From assembly GCF_020740795.1 (NCBI RefSeq), contig NC_067283.1, positions 116,317,206 to 116,381,205 on the forward strand: a stretch of DNA of 64,000 bases. Direction: 5' to 3'. This DNA comes from Apus apus (Eukaryota > Chordata > Aves > Apodiformes > Apodidae). Of the stretch, positions 50,053-62,780 are shown in pieces. The notes beneath the pieces are model-generated. The model was not told the DNA's origin, did no database searches, and was given only the letters and a program-made list of their open reading frames with translations. Within the stretch, counting starts at the first letter, position 1, and every line of letters begins with the position of its first letter. The position numbers were made by a program, and so were the translations under genes.

Positions 50053-52156
50053 TATGAATATACTTTCCCTTGTACATTTTTATGCCAGGATATGTGTGTG
50101 CATTTGTCTGCACATTTGCGTGTGTGTGCACATGTGCAGGGGGCTTGAGTACAGCTCTGGATCAGCGCATTACTTTGCCAGGATGGTAGAAATGGTTCTC
50201 ACAAATAAAAACCAGCCAATTTTGAATCAGTTCCTTTTGTAGAGTGCATACATGTTGCTATTAATTAGTACTCTCTTGATTGACCTTCTTGACTCTGCAG
50301 CTATTCTAAGTTACATCTTGATAGGGAATGCTTTTTTTTTCAGTTGCAAACAAGGTTGTTATAATTTATTGCAGTATTAGCACATCCAGATATCTTAGAA
50401 ATCATCTCTTGATTACAATATTTACTTTGAGAAAAGTCTGTGAAAACTTGCAATTTAAGGAATGAGTCCACACAAAAATTACTTTTCATCCCCATTCCCT
50501 TAGTGTTTCTGAAGGGAGATAAATTTAGGAATTAGTATCCAGAAAACATTCTTAACAAAGCCTATTACCTTTTATTTTTGTCAATAGTTAAACATGGAAA
50601 AAGAGTAACTCAGTTCAGTTTGAGATTATGTATCTTACAAAAATGATGCAATGACTACAATATCCTCAGATATAATGTGTGTGTACGATGTGGAGTAACA
50701 CATTCAGTGTTTTTCAAAGGAGCAAGTCTAATTCCTCAAAGCAAAACAAACCCAAAATATCATTAAACCAATAAGGCAATCTAATTGCTTAGAGACAATT
50801 TGTGTGACCAGCTTATAGTATGTCACTTCTTTCTAGATCAGTCTCTTCTAAGTAAACAGACATCCTCCAGCATCTGAGTATTTCCCTGTGGCAGTCTGCA
50901 GAGAAAAACATGAGCAGAGATCTATCCACCATCACTCTTTCTGCTAGTTGTTCCCTGGGATTTATTTGAAGTCCCAGGAATTGCTTATCTGCTGAGATAG
51001 AGCTGCCCACGCCCATGCAGCCCATGCAGAGCCCATGCCCCTGCCTTCTTGCTCTGTGTGGTGGGTCTATTGTTCTATCATGGCTCCTGAGAAATTGTCA
51101 TGGATGGACCTTGGCTGGTGACCTTCTGAGGTTCATTTCAGTAACATTCAAATAACTTGTTGCAGCTTGCTTTTTTCTTAACACATTCAAAGTGAAAGCC
51201 ATGAGGATTATGATTCCAAGAACTGCTTGCTTCAGAGAAGGTTTTGTATTTCTGACTTATTTTTTTAATTCTCTAAGGCCTTGTGTCTGTAAAGACAGAG
51301 ATGTTGCCTGCACCAAGAGGGAATCAACTACTGCTCTTCAGAAAAAAAGTGTAGCTACATAAATGTGTCTTTAGAGTCTGATGGTCAATATGGCTTATAC
51401 AGCCTACCTTCTTTGTCAGTACAATACAATCCTGTAGGTCATTATTACTACAAAGTTCCAAGGTGTTAATCTCCATAGATTGCTTCAACTGAGCATTCCT
51501 TTAGACCATGTTAGATCTATAGAAGAATAATACTTTACATCATTATGGTGTGAAAATCTGAGCATTTTTCTTAATTAGTACTTGGAATTGTCAAGAATAA
51601 GTCAACAAGATAATAGCATAAAAAATTAGCTCCTTAAAAATTATAATTTTTAAACAAAAAAAAAAGTCAGTTGAAAATAGACATTCAAGATTCAGTATAG
51701 GGAAGATAAGAGCAGGAAAGCATTTCACAGAATAGCACAATATAATGTGGCAGTATCTTGAAGGGGAGTGGAGCATCTGAGCATGTCTCCTTTCCGTATA
51801 CAGTCATATTCCCCAGGAACTTGACAGCAAGCATGAGCTAAATGTTTGGTACAGGCATTGCTGATGCAGTGTGGCAGTCCTCCTCATCTGGGAAACAGAG
51901 CATAAAGAGTAGAAATACATTTGGGTAAAATTCCTGGATCTGCTCATGCTATGTTAGGCAAGAGGAAAGAGTAACATGAATGGTTGGTGGTAGAGCTGAA
52001 CTGAGATGAATAGAATGTGCAAAAGCAGAAAGATTGTATTTTTGAAATCTGAAATAAGTACAAATGTAAACACTTCACTATTATGGAAAACTATTTTTTT
52101 TGTTCATTCAAAATTAAATGTACATTTTAAGTTCACAAATTTTCTGCAATTCCCAC
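50053..52156. other. Intergenic DNA, no gene recognised
   Basis: AT-rich, with a GT-rich tract near 50093-50135. No gene recognised. Confidence 0.5.
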
Positions 52157-52441
52157 CGGAGAGGGCAGGAACAGGACAAAGGGTAATGGTTGTAAACTGA
52201 AAGAGGAGTGATTTAGTTCAGACATCAGGAAGAAATTCTTCACCATGAGGGTACTAAGGTGCTGGAACAGGTTGCCCAGGAAGGTTGTGGAAGCTTCCTC
52301 CCTGGAGGTGTTCAAGGCCAGGCTGGATGAGTTTTTGTGCAGTTTGTTCTAGTGTGAGGTGTCCCTGCTCATACCAGGGAGGTTGGAATCTGATGATCTT
52401 TAAGGTCCCTTCAAACCTTAACCATTCTATGATTCTATGAT
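52157..52441 (+). mobile_element. CR1 LINE 3' fragment, plus strand
   Basis: About 285 bases of the 3'UTR: 'ggacaaagggtaatggttgt', 'gtgctggaacaggttgccca', 'ctagtgtgaggtgtccctgc', 'gatgatctttaaggtccctt' and terminal octamers CATTCTATGATTCTATGA. Same subfamily as 49537-49977. Heavily 5'-truncated. Confidence 0.93.
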
Positions 52442-55400
52442 AAGAGGGGGTAAGGCTTAAAATGCATCCACTTTCTGCTGTGATGGAACAGCAGAAACTA
52501 TAAAACTGTAATGACAGCCAGGCCTTTCTATCACTGACCTCTTCCTAGTTTTTGATGGCAGCTGATATGTTGACTTGTAAGTTAACTCTTTTGCTCTCTC
52601 TTGGCTTTGTGATGTTGTTTCACTGGAGAATTACCACACTTTTGGGTATTATTTTATATTAGAAACTGGCACTATGCCAAAAATGCAATGCAGAAATACA
52701 GGCTGGATGTCCTTATAGAAAAAAATATAGTTAAAATTTATCTAATAGGCTCAAAATTAAATGTAAGTATAAAGTCAGTCCTTTGGTAAAACACCAGCCC
52801 CTACGTTTGAGGAAGTCTAGAGGAATGTACTTCCAAATCAAAATCAAATGAAAGGGAAACAACAAGTCTGAGAATATATAATCAAGACACAAGAAAATTA
52901 TGATTTAATGCAAACGATGTAGAAGTAACTGAAGTTATCTGAGTAGAATTTGTGTGCGTGTGTGTATGTGGGGGTGTGTGCATATATATACTTGGATATA
53001 AACACACTTATGCAGAAGTATCTACTTATTTCATTCATGTGTAAATTTAAGGGAGTATAAACATATAAGGGGGAAAACCAAGTATCCTGGAGAGCTACAG
53101 TAATATGAAAGTGGTGACTATCTTCAGGTATCTCAGTGTGGGAATCCTGGGTTGATTTTAGGAGCTTGTATTGACCTTCACTTTTTCACATGTGGTACTG
53201 CAAATATGACAGTAAAATATGATTCAGTAGTACCCATATTTTCTCAGATTTTCTTGCTTGCACCTGCAGGTAACACAAGTGAGTAAAGACTTGTCCTGGG
53301 GATTTGGGCAGTGATACAACACTTTGGGTGGTCAGCTTGTTTTCTCCAGACATCCTCAGGTTTGAGTCAGATATCTTGGCTCCTGAATCGTGGGTATATG
53401 CAGGGCCTTTATGTCAGGGTCCATATTTGATGCTATTTCCAAGTCTATCAAAGAAATGTGTATCTAAATCCAGGCTTAAAGTTAGGTGTGTCTTGCCACT
53501 GGGCATTTGGAGCTATGAAGTCTGTTGTGGAATTAGATGGTCCACGTATATCAGGCTCTTCTTGCACAGCATCTAGATGGTAGGAGAAGTGTCGAGCTAG
53601 TTCACTGTCTTGAAAGTGAAGATAGATACACTTAAATCCTTGCTCTAAATCAGACAGTGAACTGCACATCTGGAGTGGTAAGAGAGCTCTCTAACTGCCA
53701 GCCAGAGGAATGGAGGACAGCAACAGCTTGCTGTCTGAGCAGTGGGAGGGGACAGTCCAGTTTCTTCGGTCAAGATGAGCAAAGCACTGGTGAGCTGTGC
53801 ATTGCACCAAAGCTAAGACATTAAGCACCTTAGTGTTGTCAGAGCTGGAATGGTTGTACACGTGCCCAGAAGCAAAGCTGTACTGTTAGCAATGTAGGAG
53901 CCTCATGAGCTCAGGCACCTGCAGGAGTAGGCAACAGATCAGAGCAAGTGTTTGAAGATGTTAATTTTGATCCAAGACTTTAAAGTGTTTGTAGGAGGGA
54001 AAGCTGTATAATATGTCTAAGCCTGGTATTTTTCCCTCTTGGTCTCAATTTATGAACTCATTCTCCCTAAAAACAGCCTCTGAACTCCACCAAGGAAATA
54101 ACACCAGACCCCAGGAAAGGATTTTACGGTGTCCTCCAGGAGGAACCAAAAGATCTGCCCCGTATGGTCACTTACGTTGCTGGAACTTCAATGATGTTTC
54201 TTTAGCTTATGCTTCACAACGTCTCTATGAATTAGGAAAGCTGGCAAGGTTGTTGCACAGAATTTCAGACAGACAAACTGAGGCACAGTGGGTTAATTTT
54301 CAAGGTAAGGTGATAGCAGCTTCAGCAGGGAACTCGTGCTGCCTGCTTCTTCCTGTTCTTTGCACATGCTCTTTGGGAGATAGAATTACAGTTATAAATG
54401 AACAGATTGGTAAGAAGTACAAGGAAGTTAAACGAGTATAAGAAAGAATGTGTGACAACCTTAGCTGTCTTAATGAGTGAAATTTTTAGTAAAGCATTAA
54501 GGTCTACATAGGATTTTTCTAACCAGTACAGGAAGAAGTCAACCTTTAATAAGCTGCCAGCACCATTTAGATCTGCAGTTAGTTGCAACACAACTTGGTT
54601 TTTACAAGCCATTGTATGTTAAGGTCAGTACAAGTGGCTGCATTATTTAGTGAAAACTCCAGGAAGGTCATGAAGGCAAATATTAAAGGAAGAAAAGAAA
54701 TTTTTGCAATATTGTAGAAGAAGAAAGCTAGGAACAGGGGAAAATGTCTAGTCACTCTTTTTTTCAGTTTAAAGCATTTCAGACACCTTGTAATCATTCA
54801 CATAGCACTGCAGTGTATTACGTATATGCAATACAAACAAAGAAAATGTAGTTGGGGATGGCTCTTTTTTCAGATGCCCATACTCAGAAAAAATGAAAAT
54901 ATGACTGACCCTTCCCTTCAGCTGGTATATCTTACAGAACAGAGGGTAAGTGTAGGTGCATAATCTGAGGCAAGAAAGTAAGGAAAATTCAGCTGAGAAT
55001 GATTATGCATTAAACTCTGAGGCAAACTGTGGTCTCCAGAATGAAATTATAACCCACTCAGAGATGTTGGGTCAATTTGTACTTCTGCCAGGCCAGAAAT
55101 TTCCCATAGGAAGCTATCTGTTGAACATAATCAGGCATTCAGGTTTCAATTAAATTTAGTGATGGTCAAAAAGCAGAACAGCTCGAATAGGAACTTCACA
55201 GTCCAGCTAACCATCCGGGCAGAGCTCTCTTAAAAGCAGGGCTTTGGTTTTGTTTTTTTCCACCCTCAGAGGCATACTTTTTCTTTTTCTCTTATTCTGC
55301 ATCCACAGCTGCTGGTTATCAAATCTATGTTGGAGAATTTAATGAATAAAAGTATGTGGGGATTAACTTGATAAGAAGTTCAAGTATATCAAACACTAAA

Positions 55401-58400
55401 ATACTGTTGTAATGCAATGGCTCAAAATCTTATCAGTAGTAACATATTAACAGTGGCACATTTTTTGGAAAGCTTTACTGGAAAGGATGTAAACAGGTTG
55501 GGCTCACTGAAGGGAACTTGACCCAAGCCCCTGCTTTTAACAGGATAATTTCCTATTTAGCTTGATAGCAGTTTCCTAGTTCCATAGCTTACTGAGTGGT
55601 CCAATTAAAAACAAAAACAAAACCAAAAGCAAGCAGAGGTATAAGAGGTTGAAAGGACTTGGAAATATAAGACATATTATCAGCATTTTCTTGGGGCATG
55701 AAGTCAGCAGTAGTAGTTTAACTGGTTTAGTAACTGCTCATTTTAAAGAAGTGAGTCATACTTGGACGATAAAAATACTGAAGTGTTAACTGCTGTTCCA
55801 TAAGGCTCTGACTTAAACAATGAGTGCTGTTCAAGAGCCATAGGATTGCCAGGCAGGGAGGGTCACATCACACAGGGTTCTGACCCTGTTCTAACTCAGG
55901 ATAATGTTATAGGAAAGGCTGCCTATGTTTCTCAACCTGGGATGCTGGCTAAGGAAAAAATAGTATATCAGCAACATGATTTTGTCATTGCTAACAGATT
56001 TTTTTTTCTTTCTTGGGCATCAGTTTCCTGGATATGATGTTGATCTTGAGAAACACTGAAGACTTGTAGAATGAGGTGGAAAATGTTGGGTTGTATTTAG
56101 ATCTATTGGGTTGGACCTCTTCAGTCCACAGAAAAGGAGGAACAATTAATCAAAATACGCTGTACTTTTCTGGGCTGATACAAAGAATTTTGGAGTCAGT
56201 TAGAAACTTTCTCTTGACTTTGAAAACTTTCACTTGAGCTTTGGTTCAGCCCAGGGACTGCAGGCCAAGTATTTGCTCAGGGTGCTTGAGCTAGGCCTTT
56301 TGCTAGATAAAATGGTGTCACAAGCTAACAGCAGGCACCGGACCTTTAACTGGCCATCTTCATGATACTGTCTTCCCAGAGGACCCTCTTTGGAATCAAA
56401 AGAAAAACTGCCACTGATGCCTGTTGTCAGAGTAGATCCTTTGTAATTATCTGTCATTATGTTGACAAAGAGCCAAACATAGTCTTTTCCCTCTCCTCTC
56501 CCCCTCCTTTTTCACAAGAAAGTTGCTGACTGCCTCACAGGATTATGCTCATAATTTCAGTTATTGTCCAGTCAAAATCTTTATGAAACAATAAAACCAA
56601 GAGGGATATTGAATACAGCTTACATATAACGTTTAGTATCAAAACTGAGAACTGAAGTTCTGGAGATAAACAGGCATGTAATTTAAAAATGAAAATGACA
56701 GCAACCCCAGGAATTGTCATCCTGCTTGAAATTACAATTTTAATCACTGACATGTTTTCTCATGTGGCTGGATTTTGCCTTCTTAATTTTTCTGGACTAA
56801 TTTTATGTTCCCCAATTTGTCTTTGTGAATGGCTTAGATAAAAAGAACAACAGTTCTCCAAATATTAAGGCTAAATTCTTATCACATCATTTTAATATTT
56901 CCACGGATGTCAGTCAAGCTGCCCACATAAATGGACTGAAAAGCGCTTTTGTGTTGATACTGATTTCTATAGGACTGTGATAACTTTTTGTGGCTTGTTA
57001 GCTTTAAGTCTGAATTGAACATCATTCTTATTGATGTTATTTTTACTGTTGAGTTGACAGTCTATCAACTATCAATCAGTCTGTCTTTTCAGAATATATG
57101 AAGCATTTGGAGTACAAGAAGGAACGCAATGGAACTTCTAACTTACATGTGTCTGGACGGAAGCTTTGTAAGCCTTTTGAGGTCTTAGAGAATTAAGGAG
57201 CATTCATACCATGGTGACACTTGTTTACCATCTTTACCAGGTCTCGGAAGTATTATCTCTTGGGCCTCAAATACTAGTGCTACACAGAAGCTATTGAAGG
57301 AATTGCTTGTTATCAAAATGGGCTTTGCATGCACTGAAAAACTAATGAGGGTAGCAATGATATTTTAAATCCTGCACTGAAAAGAAAACCAGCTCTATAA
57401 AAATTCCTGTATAAGTGGTTAAGTTATAAGGCAGCAGAATAACCCATAGAATTTGCATTTATTCATGTTCTGATCAAGTGTAAACAACAGAATACTGACT
57501 TTAACATAAGTAGTACATTAAATAAGATAGATTAAGGACCTAAATAATTACATTACTATAGTAGTTAACAAAGCAAAATTTATAGCAAAATATCTGTGCA
57601 AGATTATAATTGAATGTTTGTGCCTATGCATCTTACTGAAGCAGTATTTTAAAACTTCTCTAAATGTTAAATTCTCTACTAAGAAAAATAGTTAAAAACT
57701 CATTATGTCATGCAGTGGTAGTGTCTACTGAGCAGTGTTTTTGTCACTGTTCTACATAGCTAGTTTTGAGAGCTTGCTGTAATCCTGATTAAGCAAAGCT
57801 CCAAATCAGATTATACATGTGGTAGCAATTAGATGGAACAGTTACTATCCAGGGATATAGTATTTCGACTGGAAAAAGAAAAAACCCACATTCTGTGGTA
57901 TAATTAAGATATAGTTGGACATAATCCTCCTGTTTCTTCATACACTATATTTACAAATATTTGTAATTGTTGCATTGCCCTTTTTCCTATGTATTGAAGT
58001 GAAGAATGTCTCATAGATGACAGAACTCCTGTTTTATTGAGTGTTGTGAAAGAAACTGTGGAACTATTTTCATTGTGATATCTGGATAGAGAAAATATAG
58101 GAGAATCTTCAGCACAAAGAGGATTACCTTGACCAAATGACTAAACAAAAGCAAGAATTAATGCTAGTTAAATAGTCTCAGAACACGAGTGCTAGCACCT
58201 CAGTTTAACATATTTAACATTTGTCTATATATATAGAGTTTAGTTTGGAGGATAACCTTACACTGACAAGAAGATAGATTAGTTGGCCTCTGTTCTCCAA
58301 ACATATTTTTATTTTATGCAGTTCTCTGAGTTGAGTAATCTAAGTAAACAGAAAATCATATATAAGATTTATTTAAAATGAAAATTGAATTTAAAAATAA

Positions 58401-59737
58401 TATAAGGGGACTTGCTGAATGAGATGCTAGACACACTGCTCTGAACAATGGCTACCTGAGGTGAACCTGGTCTGGTGATTAACATTAGCTGAGATTAAGC
58501 AACTGGATTATGATGTTTTTTCTAGCTGCGCACACTTGAAATAAGACTAAGGTTGTTCATTTCATATGGTGTAGACAATCACATGTACAATTTATAAATC
58601 TCTGAAAACAAGCTAACTACACTTTTATTGAAGTGCGATGTGACTGTGGGTGAGTATGATGAAATTATATGTAATACTTACCAGCTACATGGCATTAGCA
58701 TATTCTTACACATTTGGAACAAAGTGTTCCACTTTGTGTCTTTGTACAATTTAGCAGCTTTGTGCATAAACTTTGAATGAGTGGTTTTGCTTATGAGAAT
58801 GCAGGCAAAGGGATTAAAGTCTGAATTCTGTTTGATTTTCTTGCAGGATAAAATTCTTAACATTGTAATTGCCAAAATACCTTAATGAATTTTATTACCA
58901 AAATACCTCAATAGATTTTATTACCAAGATATCTTAATAGATGTTCTGTGTCATGTGATATCAGCTATTTCTTAATTTTATGAAATAAAATCATTAAAGT
59001 ATGAGAATGAATACTACATTTAAGGTGGAATGAAGCTATTACAGTGTGATCACCTGTAGTATAAAATAGTAACTTTTACAATATGTTCATTACCCATTTG
59101 TTGAAATGTTTGCTACTTGTGAGACGGAATTATAAGATATATGACAGATGCATAAGCAATTTTAACTATTAAAATTATTACTAGAGAGTATTCACTCATG
59201 GTGTGTTACGCAACTATCAGTTCTCTGCTGGAATGATCTGTTTTATCATTCACTTTATGTTTTGCTAAGGAAAACGTCTTTTTGTTAGTTACTTTTGTGT
59301 ATTCAAATTATTTAATGCTTATAGTGAAAATTGTAATTTTTCTTTATATGCGTATTCTCTCTTTGTTTTTGATTTTGTTACTTCCACAGTGTCAAGACTC
59401 AAAAATAATTGCCTTTATGTAAAATGTATTGTATTTGTCTTCTGAATGTTGATGCTCATACAACTGAATGTTTTATACAAGCACAAATATCTGGAACAAC
59501 TTTTGAGAGGCTAATTCAAAAGTGATTATTAACAGTATTGTAAGGAGAAAATCCACCTATTTTATCTTTTGTAGGAGTGGATAATCATACAGTTGGATGA
59601 AATTCCACTCAATTTCCATGAAGGGTAGAAAATCATAGTACAGAGTAGCTGAGGAGCTGTGTCTGTTCATTTCTGTCTCTGTTCATTATTGATGATACCA
59701 ATTTTCTTCTCTTTCCCAGGGACCATGGGGTTGTAGT
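52442..59737. other. Intergenic DNA, no gene recognised
   Basis: AT-rich. A GT/TG tract lies near 52950-52990. A 142-codon open frame at 54013-54441 has no recognisable domain or splice structure and is not called. Tandem repeats lie at 58872-58943. No repeat family recognised. Confidence 0.5.
58872..58943 (+). repeat. 26-bp imperfect tandem repeat, three copies
   Basis: Units at 58872-58897, 58898-58923 and a partial third (58924-58943) all start CCAA and carry 'ata.c.t.aat.ga.tttatta'. They differ by a few substitutions. Probably local duplication. Confidence 0.9.
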
Positions 59738-60036
59738 CATAGAATCATAGAACGGTTTGGGTTGGAAGAAACCTTAAAGATCACCTAGTTCCAGTGTCCC
59801 TGTGTGGGCAGGGACACCTCCCACTAGATCAGGTTGCTCAAAGCCCCAGTCGACCTGTCCTTGAACGCTTCCAGGGAGGGTGTAGCCACAGCTTCACTGG
59901 GCAACTTGGTGTCTCACAACCCTCACACTAAAGAATTTCTTCCTGGTGTCTAACCTAAATCTCTTCCAGTTTGAAGCCCTGTCCTATCCCTACATGTTCT
60001 TGTAAAAAGTCACTCCTCGACTTTCTTGTAGGCCCC
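59738..60036 (-). mobile_element. CR1 LINE 3' fragment, minus strand
   Basis: Begins with reverse-complement octamers CATAGAATCATAGAA, followed by 'ggtttgggttggaagaaacc' and the blocks 'aggttgctcaaagccccagt', 'gcttccagggagggtgtagc' and 'aaatctcttccagtttgaag'. About 300 bases. Related to the copy at 3.7-4.3 kb. Confidence 0.93.
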
Positions 60037-60812
60037 TGATTCAGATCCTGAACTTGACTTTTAGTAAGCTCAGGTCTTCCTGGTTAGATAAATAGAGTAA
60101 CACAGCATTTAGTTCACTCGAGAACTTTTCTACTCTGATTGCTACTTTCATTGGTGTAGAAAATTTGCCGTGCAGAGAGAGTAGGAAAATGTATTGCAGC
60201 TAGCAAGACAAATGCCCTTATGGATTTCCTCTAGGATTATCAGTATAATCAGCATGAGGAATATCAGTATAAACAGAATCACATATGAAACATAAAATGG
60301 CTGGTTCAAATTGTACTCCTAGTTTTAACTCACTTGTCAACCTCCCAGTTTAGAAGTGTAATGAAAATTTAGACAGCTAATGAAAGCTGTGTCAAAAAAG
60401 ATGAGCAACCATAGCTCTCAGTAGTTTCAGTTGAAGTGGAGCTCCTCCTTACCCCAGGAAGTGAGCTATTTCACTAGCCATAATGGACTGGGTTGTATAA
60501 GTTGCTGCAGCCTAGCTTGAAAATATCTCCCTGCATATTCCTTAATTAAATACTTGCAGGTTTAAATTTTTTTTAATTTTAAATGGAATTGTGATTATTT
60601 GAATCAGTCTTTGTGTACATCATTCTAGTGCAAACCTGTTATATTTCAGTTCTAGCCTGTAGAATGAGTGGAGTTTGCAGCACAAATAACGTATTTAAAG
60701 GAAACATATCTTCCTGTGTGCTGATCATTGTCCGTAATTGGCTGAAATGACTGTTGCACAACAACTTTTTTCCCCTTCTTAAAGATATGATTCACAGAGA
60801 CAACAGGTGGAA
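60037..60812. other. Intergenic DNA between CR1 and LTR
   Basis: AT-rich, no gene recognised. It contains no unambiguous repeat signal. Confidence 0.5.
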
Positions 60813-61557
60813 TGTATTGAGTGTAGCATGGGTTTGGTAGTGGAGGGAGGCTACAGGAGCGGCATCTGGAGGTCCATGGTGGAGCAGATATCCATCTGCA
60901 GCCCACGAAGGATCCCAAGTTGGAGCAGGAGGCAGTGACCCTGTGGGAAGCCCAAGCTGAAGCAGGTTTCCTGGTGGGACTTGCAATCCTGTGGGGTGAC
61001 CTGAGCTGGAGCAGTCTATTCCTGAAAGACTGCATCCCATGGAAAGGACCCACGCTGGAGCAGTTCGTGAAGATCTGCAGCCTGTAGGAAGGACGAGGGT
61101 TGGAGAAATCAATAGAAGAAGTTGGAGTAGTTCCCAGGCTGGAGCAGGGGAAGAGTGTGAGGAGTCTTCCTCCTGAGGAGGAAGGAGCAGCGGCAACAAC
61201 ATGTGATGAACTGACCACAATCCCCTTTCCCTGTCCTCCTGCACTGCTGTGGGGAAGAAGGTAGAGAAATCAGGCGTGAAATTGTGCCCAGGAAAAAGGG
61301 AGGGTGGGGTGAAGGTGTTTTAAGATGTGGGTTTTATTTCTGATTATCCTACTCTGATTTGGTAGGTAATATATTAAACTAATTTCCCCAAGTTAGTCTG
61401 TTGTGCCCAGGATGGTAATTGGCGAGTGAGCTCTGTTTCCTTGTCTCAATGTACATGCCTTTCATTATATTTTCTCTCCCCTGTCCAGCTAATAATGGAA
61501 TTGATAGAGCAGCTTTGGTGGGCATGTGGCCTCCAGCCAGGGTTAACCCACCACAAT
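60813..61557 (+). mobile_element. Solo LTR of an avian endogenous retrovirus, plus strand
   Basis: Starts TGTATTGAGT and continues with 'ggtttggtagtggagggagg', then a tandem-like region of GCTGGAGCAG modules separated by about 40-60 bases: 'ggtccatggtggagcag', 'aagttggagcag', 'gagctggagcag', 'cacgctggagcag', 'caggctggagcag'. The U5-proximal part has 'gaagagtgtgaggagtc', 'tgatgaactgaccacaatcc' and a polyadenylation hexamer that appears degraded to AATATA at 61368-61373. The end corresponds to 'gccagggttaacccaccaca'. About 745 bases, no internal retroviral sequence adjoins, so it is a solo LTR, of the same superfamily as 48538-49384. U3 seems internally deleted near the start. Exact 3' end and target duplication not resolved. 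Confidence 0.8.
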
Positions 61558-62768
61558 GTAGTAGTAAAAAGGTAAAAATATTGTCTTCCATAGCTTCAGT
61601 AAGAAAAATATGCAGTAGCCAGAAGAGGTTGTTCCATTAGTCAGTATGGCAGCTGCAGAAAGATGACACTGTAAAATAATTTAATGTATAGTATTTTGAT
61701 GACAGCCATCCCCCGTGAGACTGCTATAGAGCTTTTCAGTAAGACTACACTAAAACTGCTTCCTTGAGGCTTATTAGTTGACTAGCCATTTCTATCCTGT
61801 GTTGCAGTCAAAGCAAGCCAATCATTAAGATAAAGTGATTTTATTAATTTAAAGAGTTGTCATTACATTGTCTGTACGTGGATTGGATTAAAATGGAAAG
61901 GTTGTAGTCAGAGTGCTCTATTTTCAAGGATGAAGACTATTAACGTAGTTGTCAGAAATAATCTGTTGGTTAAAAGACTGGTATTTAAATGTTTTAATTT
62001 AAAGGCTACTTCTTTTGAAGAATACCTGATTTTTTGTGTGTCTTTATGAAGGATTTAAAGACTTTCCTCTTACTAAAACGAGCCTTGTTTTATCAATATT
62101 TTTTTCTTCAGTATAAATGCAAACACTGCAGTGGTTAAATGTATCATTATTTATAAAACATACAATAGAAAAGCAAATGGTCTGTCAATTTATGATGCAA
62201 CTTAAATCTAAAAAATGTCTTGGGCCTTATTCTGGTGTAGTTTACATTGTAGTAACTCAGGAGCCTTTCCTCTACTCCAGTGGATTTGTCCTGGTATAAA
62301 ACTAGTACATGAGATCAGAATTAATTGTATTGTCTTTCAGTTTTGTTATGTTGGACTGAATATGGCTCATGCTTAAGCACAAATTGTGCCCCTTAATAAG
62401 GATCTGGCTAATGTCTTAAATGTTATCATTAGCTTCATCCTCAAGAAAGAAAATAGCTAATTGTCATTCTGGACTGACAAGTACCTTCTAAGGAAAGGTC
62501 TCTTGTACCAAAATGATAAGAGATGTGAAATTACATTGGAGAGCTTTGGGAATATTTGCGAGTAGAGCTATGCTAACTTAATCTGACAGTACTAGAGTCT
62601 TTGTGGAATTTAGAGATAACAGCTTGGATCCATTTAAATCTGATGATTTTTGGCACAACTTGCTGCTGTTGGTTTCTTATACATTCTCTTTCTGCACCTT
62701 TCAAAATGAAGATTGTGTTATTACTAAGTCATGGGAAAAGTTTTACATCCATCTCCTCTTTCTTCCAG
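61558..62768. other. Sequence immediately upstream of the RP1 coding exon
   Basis: AT-rich, no recognised repeat. It may contain the non-coding first exon and promoter of RP1, but no CpG island, TATA context or donor site could be tied to it with confidence. It ends in a good acceptor for the RP1 exon. Confidence 0.5.
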
Positions 62769-62780
62769 ATTGCTGTCAAA
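62745..62780 (+). other. RP1: Splice acceptor and 5'UTR end of RP1 exon 2
   Basis: A pyrimidine-rich tract (about 62748-62766) ends in CAG at 62766-62768, which fixes the exon start at 62769. Twelve 5'UTR bases follow before the ATG at 62781. The A at -3 of the ATG suits initiation. This matches the known gene plan in which RP1 exon 1 is non-coding and exon 2 carries the start. Confidence 0.8.

Noticed and set aside
54013..54441. 142-codon open frame on the plus strand
   Set aside because: It has no recognisable domain, no repeat homology, no flanking gene structure, and a length possible by chance in 64 kb of AT-rich DNA.
49385..60812. Provirus between the two LTRs
   Set aside because: The LTRs have opposite orientations and no retroviral gene sequence was seen between them.
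60652..61244. 188- and 150-codon open frames on the minus strand over the plus-strand LTR
   Set aside because: They are antisense to a solo LTR and result from its composition.
62601..62780. Upstream in-frame extension of the RP1 exon by 60 codons
   Set aside because: It precedes a strong acceptor at 62768, starts at a TTG, and has no similarity to RP1. The conserved N-terminus starts at the ATG at 62781.
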